Shown: positions 11,640 through 21,889 of the stretch, piece by piece
Position numbering within the stretch: position 1 is the stretch's first letter
Layout: each line of letters starts with the position of its first letter
DNA from: Terfezia claveryi
Taxonomy: Eukaryota > Ascomycota > Pezizomycetes > Pezizales > Pezizaceae
Assembly: GCA_015179025.1 (NCBI GenBank)
Contig: WHUX01000085.1
Location: forward strand, 62,001 to 126,000
Reading direction: 5' to 3'
DNA length: 64,000 nucleotides
The notes under the pieces: model-generated
The model's input: the letters and a program-made list of their open reading frames with translations, nothing else
What the model was told of the DNA's origin: nothing
Database searches by the model: none
Program-made: the position numbers and the translations under genes

Positions 11640-12970
11640 TTTTCTTTTATAGGTTTAGTTGTTAGTATATCTTATATTATTAAACTTCTCATTATTAATG
11701 CAGCAAAAGCAGGCTTCTACCTTATAGTTATTGAAGTTGTAGTATGTATAGTAGGTCTTATTTGCAATTAGGAGTGAACTATATATTGGTCATAGTTCTA
11801 AGACTATGTAGCCTAGTAAGTCTATATGGAAAGCTTTGTCTTTATATCTTTCAAAAATAAAGAAATAGCCTTCTTTTGGAATTAGGATCAGGAGTGGTAA
11901 GTCCAAATTAATAAGGTCTTTCTTATATACTAAGAACTTTAGGAAGCATGATTTCTCTTTATAGCTATAATCTCTGTATTTGTTTCTTACTAGCTACTAG
12001 GTGAACAGACTACTAAAGATATACCTAGTACCTATATAATCTGATCTGCTTTATTCTAGGCTCATTTTTCTCTCTTGGTTGATAGCACTAGGATAACTAA
12101 CTCGATTATATCATAGTTAATTAATACTATCTTATTATCTAGATATTGTATTACTATATAATATATTTCTCTCTTCAAGGTCACTACTATACAAATTAGT
12201 TTCTCATTTGAAATATTTAGAGGATGCATGATTGTAATCTCTCTTTTAGCTAGGTAGAATTTAAACCTCTCAACTTTAACTACTTTGATTACTCTCTATA
12301 CTACTTTATCTGACTTTGTATTAAAGTACTATATGAAGCTGTTTATCTATATACTTCTACTTGGTAGCTTTATATATTTACTAATTAGAACTTGGCTAGT
12401 GGTATCTTGATGGTATAGGATAATGGTAATATTAGAGCATTTCTTTAGGCTTTTTTTTCCCTCTTTATAAGGATATATTCTTTTAGCCTATTCCTTTATA
12501 GTATTAGTATTAGGGGCTATCATAGTATTAGAGCCTTGGATAGGTTCAACTGATATAGATGTTGTTTTATTATATAAGTAGGAGGGGTTTCTCAGTGATA
12601 GTAGAATGTATCTTTGAATAGGATTGCTATATCGGATCTTAGGCAAGGGTAAGTCCTCCTTGACTACCTGTATTATTACCTTTCTATTTCTAGTTGTTAT
12701 CTTAAAGGGGCCTTTATCTTTTCTGTAGCTAGGGAAGCCCTAAATCTTATCTTTGATATAATCTCAATACTCGAAGTCACTGGTTATCATCTTTACATTT
12801 GAGTCTTATTCTATAAGTTCTTCTAAAACTTGCCTGCACCTAGCTGTATGCCTTAAAGAACTTAACCTAGCCTCAATAATTCTTTTGAAGTTTGAAGAAA
12901 GCTCTTTTTTAGCTACTCTGTTAAATACTCTTTTCTAATAAATATTAAATTTAGTTCCTAAGAGCTTCTC
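11640..12970 (-). pseudogene. LINE ORF1 C-terminal half, mutated
   Basis: Minus-strand reading from 12970 gives KLLGTKFNI, then KRVFNRVAKKELSSNFKRI, and near 12780-12700 a segment DFEY-DYIKDKI-GFPSYRK in which dashes are stops at Trp-type positions. Much of the stretch stays readable in one frame with scattered TAG/TAA codons. By position it is ORF1 of the LINE. A Cys-rich piece near 11700-11760 may be what is left of a zinc knuckle. I do not recognise the middle part. Confidence 0.5.
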
Positions 12971-13166
12971 TACATCAGGAAAGAAATTTTGGCGTCTGGA
13001 CGCCCTGCAGAGGCGTCTGGACGCCACCGTTTTTTACTCTGCCCCATGTGGCGTCCCGGGCACCCCGAACATGCCCTTCCGCCCAGTTGCCTCCCAGGGC
13101 AACCTGTATATGAGCAAGAAATACATGGCATCCTGACGCCAACCTTCTCCACCTCGCTTCCCCCGA

Positions 13167-14746
13167 CACCAGGTGTTCAGCTCCTCTGCGTCAGGACGCC
13201 CGGCACCCGCTACCCTGCCTCTGGAGGCCAGCTGCCCACCTTCCCTGCCTCGGGGCACCAGGTGTCTAACTTCCTTGCCTCCGGGCGCCAGGCGTCCACC
13301 TTCCCTGCCTCTGTTGGCCAGGCCAAATATGCCCCACGGGCCGAACCCGGCTCGGGAATACCCGCTGCGGTGGGCAGGTTCAACCCCACCCATTGCGAGT
13401 TCCCTGGGTCCCCAACCATGCCTTAGTTATTGTGTTTAGAACGGGTTGGCCTTTAGCTTCCCTAAAATACAGGCCAGCCCTGTGCTATCAAGCGTACACA
13501 TAACTGAGGGCGCACCTGCAAACAAGGATAATAAATGACAATTGTATTTGGAAATCTTTATATACATAAACACGCATCCCATCCACCTCCCCATGTGACT
13601 CGTCAACCCCAGCCCATACCACCTCCCCCGACGTAGACCCGCGGAGATAATTCAACGATGCCCTAGACTTACTTCGCTCCTGGCAAATACGGCTAATACT
13701 GCGCATGGCGGTATATCGAAGCGAAGGGATGGTAGAGTTGATATCGGAGGCAAGGCATTGGCGAGTTCATTGGCGAGTTCGGAGGCAAGGCATTGGCGAC
13801 TTCGGAGGCAAGGCATTGTCGAGTTCGGAGGCAAGGCATTGGCGACTTCGCAGGCAAGGCATTGGCGACTTCGCAGGCAAGGCATTGGCGACTTCGCAGG
13901 CAAGGCATTGGCGACTTCGCAGGCAAGGCATTGGCGATTTCGGAGGCAAGGCATTGTCGAGTTCGGAGGCAAGGCATTGGCGACTTCGGAGGCAAGGCAT
14001 TGGCGACTTCGCAGGCAAGGCATTGGGGACTTCGCAGGCAAGGCATTGGCGACTTCGGAGGCAAGGCATTGGCGAGTTCGGAGGCAAGGCATTGTCGAGT
14101 TCGGAGGCAAGGCATTGGCGAGTTCGGAGGCAAGGCATTGGCGAGTTCGGAGGCAAGGCATTGGCGAGTTCGGAGGCAAGGCATTGGCGACTTCGGAGGC
14201 AAGGCAGTCCTCATATTTGCTGTATAGCCTAGATAATCCCGTCAAACCTGTCAGTTATGCTCGCACATCTCGGAGGCCTGCCAATGCTCTCACCTATATC
14301 AGCTGAACTTACGCGCTCGTTGGAAGAACCCTATGAGCTCGGTTAGCTGTGCGTACACATATCGGAGGCCTGGCAATGCTCTCACCTTTAACAACTGAAC
14401 TTGCTTGCTGGTAGAAGAACCATATTAGCTAGGTCAGCTATGCGTGTATATATCGGAGGCCTGGCAGAGTGCTCTCATCTCGCTCGTAGTTCTAGAGGTT
14501 TGTAGACTTGTGTTGGGGATAAAATCCGAATGCCCTTGGGAATATTGAGAAGTGTGCCCGCGCCAGCCGCCGTATTATTGTAGTTGGGATGGCCGGGAAA
14601 CTTGGCGTATGCTGATCCACTCGACTGGGTATGATCAACCCCTCTTGGCAGCCCGCGGCTCGGGAATGCCTGGTAACTCGAGCTAGTGTTGTCTCGCAGC
14701 CAACCCGGCGCTATGCCTGTGCAGGCAATAGTCATATTTGGCTTCG
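13167..14746. repeat. Left inverted-repeat arm of foldback-like element (1580 bp)
   Basis: Order from outside in: four degenerate 30-bp units rich in CTGCCTC-GGCCAGG (about 13200-13320), a unique segment (13330-13745), the 23-bp array of 19 units (about 13765-14205), two and a half copies of a roughly 95-bp unit containing CGGAGGCCTG--AATGCTCTC (about 14240-14480), then a unique inner segment. Position x pairs with 30227-x outside the array and with 29951-x inside it. Confidence 0.9.
13765..14205. repeat. 23-bp tandem array, 19 units
   Basis: The unit is TTGGCGACTTCGGAGG plus CAAGGCA. Six variants can be told apart at four positions: A ggcgagttcggag, B ggcgacttcggag, C gtcgagttcggag, D ggcgacttcgcag, E ggcgatttcggag, F ggggacttcgcag. 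The order is A B C D D D D E C B D F B A C A A A B. The unit has no stop in any frame, so long frames open on both strands; they are artefacts of the repeat, not genes. Confidence 0.92.
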
Positions 14747-14810
14747 AATAGTTTGGTAGGGACGGAGCTCCTCCATTCGCCAGCTCCACATACTATGTCA
14801 TGTATTCGCC

Positions 14811-15106
14811 GCGAGAAACTCATGCTTTTGAGGCACATATATATATATATATATATGCGAGAAACGCAGGTTGTTGATGCTTATATGTATATATGCGAGA
14901 AACTCATGCATTAGAGGCTTCTTTATATATGCGAGAAACTCATGCTTTTGAAGCACATATATATGTATATATATACGAGAAACTCATGCTTTTGAGGCAC
15001 ACATATATATATATCTATATATGCGAGAAACTCATGCTTTAGAGGCTTCTTTATATATCCGAGAAACTCATGCTTTTGAGACACATATATATATATATGT
15101 TTACAG
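14811..15106. repeat. Tandem repeats in the loop of the foldback-like element
   Basis: Seven copies of a core near GCGAGAAACTCATGC (starts near 14811, 14857, 14895, 14929, 14976, 15022, 15058), 34-47 bp apart, each followed by a GAGGC motif and an (AT)n run. This is the single-stranded loop if the arms pair. Confidence 0.85.
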
Positions 15107-15204
15107 CATGCCTTCCTACAATATATACCAGCGGCGTATACATGGACGCATAGCGAGGTTGCGACTGGATCCGTCCCTACCAAAGTACGCAGGCTTTGGG
15201 ACAA

Positions 15205-17060
15205 CGAAGCCAAATATGACTATTGCCTGCACAGGCATAGCGCCGGGTTGGCTGCGAGACAACACTAGCTCGAGTTACCAGGCATTCCCGAGCCGCGGGC
15301 TGCCAAGAGGGGTTGATCATACCCAGTCGAGTGGATCAGCATACGCCAAGTTTCCCGGCCATCCCAACTACAATAATACGGCGGCTGGCGCGGGCACACT
15401 TCTCAATATTCCCAAGGGCATTCGGATTTTATCCCCAACACAAGTCTACAAACCTCTAGAACTACGAGCGAGATGAGAGCACTCTGCCAGGCCTCCGATA
15501 TATACACGCATAGCTGACCTAGCTAATATGGTTCTTCTACCAGCAAGCAAGTTCAGTTGTTAAAGGTGAGAGCATTGCCAGGCCTCCGATATGTGTACGC
15601 ACAGCTAACCGAGCTCATAGGGTTCTTCCAACGAGCGCGTAAGTTCAGCTGATATAGGTGAGAGCATTGGCAGGCCTCCGAGATGTGCGAGCATAACTGA
15701 CAGGTTTGACGGGATTATCTAGGCTATACAGCAAATATGAGGACTGCCTTGCCTCCGAAGTCGCCAATGCCTTGCCTCCGAACTCGCCAATGCCTTGCCT
15801 CCGAACTCGCCAATGCCTTGCCTCCGAACTCGCCAATGCCTTGCCTCCGAACTCGACAATGCCTTGCCTCCGAACTCGCCAATGCCTTGCCTCCGAAGTC
15901 GCCAATGCCTTGCCTGCGAAGTCCCCAATGCCTTGCCTGCGAAGTCGCCAATGCCTTGCCTCCGAAGTCGCCAATGCCTTGCCTCCGAAGTCGCCAATGC
16001 CTTGCCTCCGAACTCGACAATGCCTTGCCTCCGAACTCGACAATGCCTTGCCTCCGAACTCGCCAATGCCTTGCCTGCGAAGTCCCCAATGCCTTGCCTG
16101 CGAAGTCGCCAATGCCTTGCCTCCGAAGTCGCCAATGCCTTGCCTCCGAAGTCGCCAATGCCTTGCCTCCGAAGTCGCCAATGCCTTGCCTCCGAACTCG
16201 CCAATGCCTTGCCTGCGAAGTCCCCAATGCCTTGCCTGCGAAGTCGCCAATGCCTTGCCTCCGAACTCGACAATGCCTTGCCTCCGAAATCGCCAATGCC
16301 TTGCCTGCGAAGTCGCCAATGCCTTGCCTGCGAAGTCGCCAATGCCTTGCCTGCGAAGTCGCCAATGCCTTGCCTGCGAAGTCGCCAATGCCTTGCCTCC
16401 GAACTCGACAATGCCTTGCCTCCGAAGTCGCCAATGCCTTGCCTCCGAACTCGCCAATGAACTCGCCAATGCCTTGCCTCCGATATCAACTCTACCATCC
16501 CTTCGCTTCGATATACCGCCATGCGCAGTATTAGCCGTATTTGCCAGGAGCGAAGTAAGTCTAGGGCATCGTTGAATTATCTCCGCGGGTCTACGTCGGG
16601 GGAGGTGGTATGGGCTGGGGTTGACGAGTCACATGGGGAGGTGGATGGGATGCGTGTTTATGTATATAAAGATTTCCAAATACAATTGTCATTTATTATC
16701 CTTGTTTGCAGGTGCGCCCTCAGTTATGTGTACGCTTGATAGCACAGGGCTGGCCTGTATTTTAGGGAAGCTAAAGGCCAACCCGTTCTAAACACAATAA
16801 CTAAGGCATGGTTGGGGACCCAGGGAACTCGCAATGGGTGGGGTTGAACCTGCCCACCGCAGCGGGTATTCCCGAGCCGGGTTCGGCCCGTGGGGCATAT
16901 TTGGCCTGGCCAACAGAGGCAGGGAAGGTGGACGCCTGGCGCCCGGAGGCAAGGAAGTTAGACACCTGGTGCCCCGAGGCAGGGAAGGTGGGCAGCTGGC
17001 CTCCAGAGGCAGGGTAGCGGGTGCCGGGCGTCCTGACGCAGAGGAGCTGAACACCTGGTG
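15205..17060. repeat. Right inverted-repeat arm of foldback-like element (1856 bp)
   Basis: Mirror image of 13167-14746 with the same internal order. The only large difference is the 23-bp array, which has 31 units (about 15750-16465), 276 bp longer. Frames read from the two arms give identical peptides outside the array, so nucleotide identity is close to complete. Confidence 0.9.
15750..16465. repeat. 23-bp tandem array, 31 units (inverted)
   Basis: Reading the plus strand and using the variants of the left arm, the order is B A A A C A B F D B, then an extra block B C C A F D B B B A F D, then C E D D D D C B A. The first ten and last nine units reproduce the left-arm array in reverse, so the 12-unit block is an expansion in this arm or a deletion in the other. 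Confidence 0.9.
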
Positions 17061-17216
17061 CCTAGAGGCAGCGAAGGCGTCAGGGCGCAAGGACTCGGGA
17101 GGTACGGCGTCAGGAGGACGGGTGTCCCGACGGTGGCCCACCAGCTTGTCAGTTTGCCTTTTGGGCGCCTGTGGCGTCAGCGGCACGAAAGGCAAACTAT
17201 TTTCTTTTCTGATGTA

Positions 17217-18722
17217 CTTCTTCTTCTATATCAGACTCCTAATCTAGCTTTAAAAGACTTGCAATAGGTAGATATTCAAATGGAACTTATTTACATCTTA
17301 AAAGGTATACTAGGGCTACTTAGTAATCAACCACTTCTACTTTCTTTACTGACAATTCCTTCTTAATTTGGTTGACTAAATTATTATAATTGTATAGTAT
17401 CTTAGGTGAGTTAATATCTAAATTGGACCTTCTCGAAATTTTTAGCTTGTTCTTGCTAGAGTATAGTTTCTTTCTTGAGGTAAGGTAGGCTCTAGTCTTA
17501 GTATGTTCTATACTTGCTGGGTTATTGTACTTTATTAGTGAGTTCATTCCTCTTAGAGGTAATATATTATCTACTATTATAACCTTTATTGCTAGAGTTG
17601 TAGTAGGGGGGACAGGTGCCTTCTTCTCTATTCTATCTGATTGTATTTTTAGAACTGAATTCTTCAATACTAGGAGTGGTGTATTGGGAGCTAGCTCACT
17701 AGAGGTATATACCTTTAATATAACTTCTGAGGTAACCTTTTTACCCTTCTTTTTTTTATTTTTTTCCATTTGAGTTTATAGAGAAAATTGTAGTATTGTT
17801 GGTCTAGTTAGGGGTAGTAGTAGTAGTAAAGTTGACTCTATAGTAAGAACTCTTACACTACTACACTTCCTTAATAGGCTATTATGAGTATACTAGCTAT
17901 AGTTGAAAGAGGAATTTTTAGTTTCTTTGTTATTAGCTATAGTCCTATTAGCTATTATAACATCCTCTTTGAGGTCTACTAAGATTATACTAATTGAGAG
18001 TGGAGTTGTAGGTAGTAGATAAGGTATTAGAGATAGTGTTAATATATTAGATATTGTATTGATATCTACAACCTTTATCTTTAGTAGTACTAGTAGGAGG
18101 TAGTAGGGTACTAGATTAGTTGCATTCTAAGTTAAGGATAGTATATATCTATATAGCTAACTAATAGGAGAAACTAAGCCTGAGGAGTATGCCTAACTAG
18201 GATAAGGGGATGGTTGTGAGCTATGTAGGCTAGAAAATAATAATATGTTTGCCTAATATAGGTATAAGGAGGAGCTTTCTAGTATTCTTTTAATAATGTT
18301 GATGTCAATATATATCCTTCCTATAGCTTTATAAAGGTTTACTCTATCTTCTGAATCCTTTATTTTGCTTACTACCCCTTCCTCTTTAATTGCTGATATC
18401 ATTACATTGAAGCTCTCCAATAAGTATTTCTGTATTGAGATCAACTCTATACTTTAAGCTCTTATATACTCATTAAAAACCTTTTCTAGATTTTAATATG
18501 ACCTTGTAATTTCTTTTTGAGCTGATGTTAAGATTTTGATGCTATTGTTGATAGCTATGCTCTAGGCATCAAAGTGTAATAAGATATCATTTATGATATT
18601 AACCTATATTTTATAATGTTCTTCTATTTTTTCCCTTTTCTTCTTACTTATATTAGTTAGGTATACAATACTCACTGAAACTATTTTTTTAATTGTGTCT
18701 ATTAACTATATGATAGTAGAGT
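17217..18722 (-). pseudogene. LINE ORF1 N-terminal half, mutated
   Basis: The longest surviving frame (17320-17769) is lysine-rich and of low complexity, with segments such as SRKKLYSSKNKLKISRRSN. Another piece (18253-18444) reads EEGVVSKIKDSEDRVNLYKA. Position upstream of the endonuclease, basic charge and length fit ORF1 of a Tad1-like LINE. Its 5' end abuts the LTR element at 18728. Confidence 0.5.
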
Positions 18723-18727
18723 ACTAT

Positions 18728-19407
18728 TGTAATGAATATTTACTAGACAATATTCATTCGGTACTGTTTATACAATCTATATTTATAGGTATGGACGTTT
18801 ATGTATTTCAGTTCTGCTAAGGTAAGACCTTAGAAGAGTAGGGAGATTACTATATGGGACATTCCTAAAGGGAATAGTAATTAACTAGTGTAATCTATTT
18901 TATATAATTTATGCTATCTAAGCTATGTGATCTTAATCTAATTGGAATATAGGCTTGCTTCCTCTGTATGCTTGCTTGTCTGCTTCTTGCTTTCTTATGG
19001 ATTCTAGAGGGAATCCAGTAGCCTATTTATACTCCTCTGAGATCTGATAACTAAGGAAATAAATACAATAAAGGGTGGCACACCAGAAGGTAGTGCGCTG
19101 TACAAAAGAGGTTATGTAGCTATAGTAATAAGTCATATGCCTTAAATAATAGTCATGTGGCCATAGTAATGAGTCATACACTTTAAATAAAGGTCATGTG
19201 GCCATAATGAGGGTGTGCTCATATAGCAAGTTCCATGGAATTTCCTATAGCAAATTCCCTATGCTATGGATGCTTATAAAGCAGTAGGAGGTGGTAGAAG
19301 GCTAGTCCTTCAACCGAGAGGCTTAGTTACATAACATAATAGTAATATAGGAAATACAAAAGTATATAATCAATTATATAAGCAATGAAACAACATTCTC
19401 CATTACA
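18728..19407 (-). repeat. 3' LTR of the mutated chromovirus
   Basis: Aligns over its full length with 27021-27699; most differences are C/T or G/A transitions. Confidence 0.88.
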
Positions 19408-19599
19408 CTTCCCCGAAGGATTTTCTATCCTTACTTCTCTTGCTCTACTATATTGGTTTCTATACATCCTAAGATTTAATGTATTATTAATACATTAGCA
19501 TTAATATGAATATCCTTAATGTTTCCTTGACTCATGATTCTATCTTGTTCTTGTTAGATGAAAGCTCGGGTCTTATCTCTGGTTCATGGTTCTTGTTTT

Positions 19600-20950
19600 C
19601 CTCTAGTCCTTAGACATCTCTTGAATGTATTTTCCATACTTCTAGTCGTCTAGAAGTCTTGGAGAATTTCAGTAGTGATATCCTTGGCATTTACCTAGGA
19701 ATCATGTTTAGGAGAGTATCCTAGCCATCTGACCTTATATTGTCTTTCTCCAATTCGAGGAGCTATTCTAAATTCTAATACCTTTTGAACTTCATAATGA
19801 TTATCTTGAATTGGTCCTGATTCCTAAGATTGTCTATAAGGAAACTGGATAGGATTGTTTTTGTAATAAGGTTTGAGTTTGCTGATATGAAAAGTATTAT
19901 ATATGAGATAGAGGTTAGGTTGACTAAATAGGTCTAGGCTATAGTTATTGCATTTCCAATTACTAGAAATAATAGGAAATGGGCCTAGCCATTTTGGTTT
20001 GAGCTTTAGTGAGACATTTGATAAGTAAATATTTTCTGAGGAAAGTATAACTTGTTGTCCGACTGAAAATTTAGCTGTCTTGGGTAGTCTTTTGTTCACT
20101 TGAGATACTTGAGTCTTTTTGATATCATATAGGTTTTTAGATGTTACCTTATGATGTTCATTCACTAGTACATATGCATTAATGGGGTATAGAAGTATTG
20201 ATATGCCAAGATGTACATTAAATCCAAATAGTATGGTAAAGGGGCTATTCTGTCTAGTAGTATTATACCTAGAGTTAAGTTTTAACTGTATTTCTAGTAG
20301 TTTCTATAGCCAATCAAATCCTTCGATTTTACAGGCTCTTGCTACTTGCAAAATTTCTTTGTTTACAATTTCTGATTGTCTATCTACACGTAGATAATAT
20401 ATGGTAGATGGTTCCAACTTAATTTCTTTATTTCTAGCCCAATCTTGAAAATGCGTTAATATAAACAGAGTGTCACAGTCAAAAACAATACAAAAAGGGT
20501 ATTCCATAGTCGGGACTACATGAGTATCAAAAGTAGCAGTACATTGTTCTGCTGTGAAATTATCTGAGACAGGAATAAGAAACTTGAATCCTGATTGTTT
20601 GTCGACAATCGTCCAAAGTCATTAAATACAAACTACATGATCTTCTTCAACAGGAATATTTGGGTACAAAATTGAATACTTAATAAACACAGGTACTAAC
20701 TTAAGAAAATCTATTGATATGTCTGTCTATGGCTTGCTTGGTACATATTATGGGATTATGAGTCCAAGTGGCACCTTGTTAGAATACTTTGTCTGTTGAC
20801 AAGTATTACAACTTCTGATGTAGTCCTTAGTTGGTTCTGCAAAGGACTGGCAATCATATTGGTCAGTAAGATATTTCATTATTTTTTTAATGCCACTATG
20901 AGCAGTTGCTTTATGTATATCTTTAATAACCAATTCAGATAGTTCTTACC
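19600..20950 (-). pseudogene. Chromovirus integrase and chromodomain remnant
   Basis: Three pieces lie in order on the minus strand. The HHCC zinc-binding region at 20748-20933 has HKATAHSGIKK and CNTCQQTKYS. Core pieces at 20304-20507 include DTLFILTHFQDWARNKEIK and a degenerate TD-GQSEIVNKE. The C-terminal domain at 19824-20165 has KWLGPFPII and NTFHISKLKPY. Just beyond (19750-19670) a chromodomain-like stretch reads LGYSPKHDS-VNAKDI with a stop at the Trp position. Confidence 0.8.
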
Positions 20951-21889
20951 TTCAATATTAAAGGTAGAGAGCAAGACTAATCTCTATTGTTCTTGTCAGT
21001 TCTTGATATACAAAAATCTATCTTTTCTCCTATAATCTTTATGGTCTATAAAGGTATCATACTAGTTCTTCCAGATAGGACATACTCTTATATATGATTG
21101 ATATATGACTTTTATACCTGTACCTTGGTCTAGCCAATGTATAATGAAGTAGTCCTTATCATCTATCTATCCATTACTAATGTATTTCTCTTCAATGAGC
21201 TTGTTGAGGGTCAGTTCAATCCTTTTGTTGAAGTCATTGATGGTAGGTTTCTTCTCCTTGTATGTAGAAGCATTATATCCTGAGAACTTACAGAAATCAC
21301 AATGCTGTCTGGAAGTCTTGGTGTCTTGAATAAAAGAGGGTGCCAGGTCTTCATCAATAGCTACTTGCTTTTTGAAACGAGTGGTAATAGTAGTAGTGTT
21401 GATTGGAATTACATTGCTACTGCTTATAGCTGGTTGTTAAGGTATATTTCATGGTTGTTGAGGGACAACAGGAGTATTCTTGATCTCCTGTTCTATTTGT
21501 TGGGTGCTTATTTGTTCAGTAGAGTTACTAAACTAAATGCTAGGTTAGAGAGAGGGTTATGTTGGCTTGTCAGTGTTCTATCTCTTTGTCCATTCCTTGA
21601 TTTCATGGATAGCTTCTTTGTGGCTGAGAGCTTGTAGAGGTGGATATGCTGGTATTTATTGTACTAGTACTAGTTCCTTTTGAGACTCATTTGTAGATAC
21701 AAGATATACAATATGAGTCATAAGGAATTCTTTCTCCTTCTTCAAGTTAAGAACTAAGACTGACAGGTCACAGTTCAAACTGTCATGTTTATGGTAGTTG
21801 CAAATTGTATATGTTTCAATGGTGAATACGTAGTTGTTCATGGTGTAGGAACTGCCATGATTGGGACAGTAGAAATCTCGATAAAAGGA

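Larger units (their letters stand above)
12971..17216. mobile_element. Foldback-like element with very long inverted-repeat arms
   Basis: A GC-rich 4246-bp insertion in AT-rich LINE ORF1. The long arms are 13167-14746 and 15205-17060 and appear virtually identical apart from 12 extra 23-bp units in the right arm. The outermost ends are also inverted: TACATCAGGAAAGAAATT at 12971 against the reverse complement of 17199-17216, with 16 of 18 bases matching. The outer segments 12989-13166 and 17061-17198 do not align but share GGCGTC-rich character. CTTCTC precedes the left end and CTTCTT follows the right end, a plausible 6-bp target duplication. LINE ORF1 reads across the join once the element is removed (SDIEEE to KLLGTKFNI). 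No transposase is present, so movement in trans is inferred. The architecture matches Drosophila Foldback/Galileo-type elements, but relatedness is not shown. Confidence 0.75.
6607..18722 (-). mobile_element. Tad1-like LINE retrotransposon, mutated and split by two nested insertions
   Basis: Read from high to low coordinates this is one non-LTR element. Charged, coiled ORF1 remnants lie at about 18700-17217 and 12970-11640. An endonuclease start at 11629-11394 resumes at 10342-10130, RT follows at about 9700-8230, RNase H and a cysteine-rich tail lie at 7634-6969, then a 3' UTR and an A-run (T-run on plus at 6606-6620). A foldback-like element (12971-17216) sits in ORF1 and a TIR element (10343-11393) in the endonuclease. 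Removing them leaves about 6.8 kb, a normal size for such LINEs. The part above about 8500 is very AT-rich with stops where Gln or Trp is expected, while the 3' part has ordinary composition. Assigning all segments to a single copy is inference. Confidence 0.75.

Noticed and set aside
12975..13440. Proline/glycine-rich frames in the outer arm segment
   Set aside because: GC-rich degenerate 30-bp repeats give open frames in several phases; nothing protein-like is conserved beyond the DNA repeat.
13652..14306. Several overlapping 130-200 aa frames on both strands with ALPPNSPMPCLR or RHWRLRRQG repeats
   Set aside because: They arise because the 23-bp unit has no stop in any frame; three units give a 69-nt period in every frame. 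No start context, domain or codon bias supports genes.
15645..16575. Frames of 220-290 aa on both strands, mirror of the above
   Set aside because: Same repeat artefact in the opposite arm.
13200..17060. CRISPR array suggested by regular repeats
   Set aside because: Units are contiguous without unique spacers, the genome is eukaryotic, and the array is mirrored in two inverted arms.
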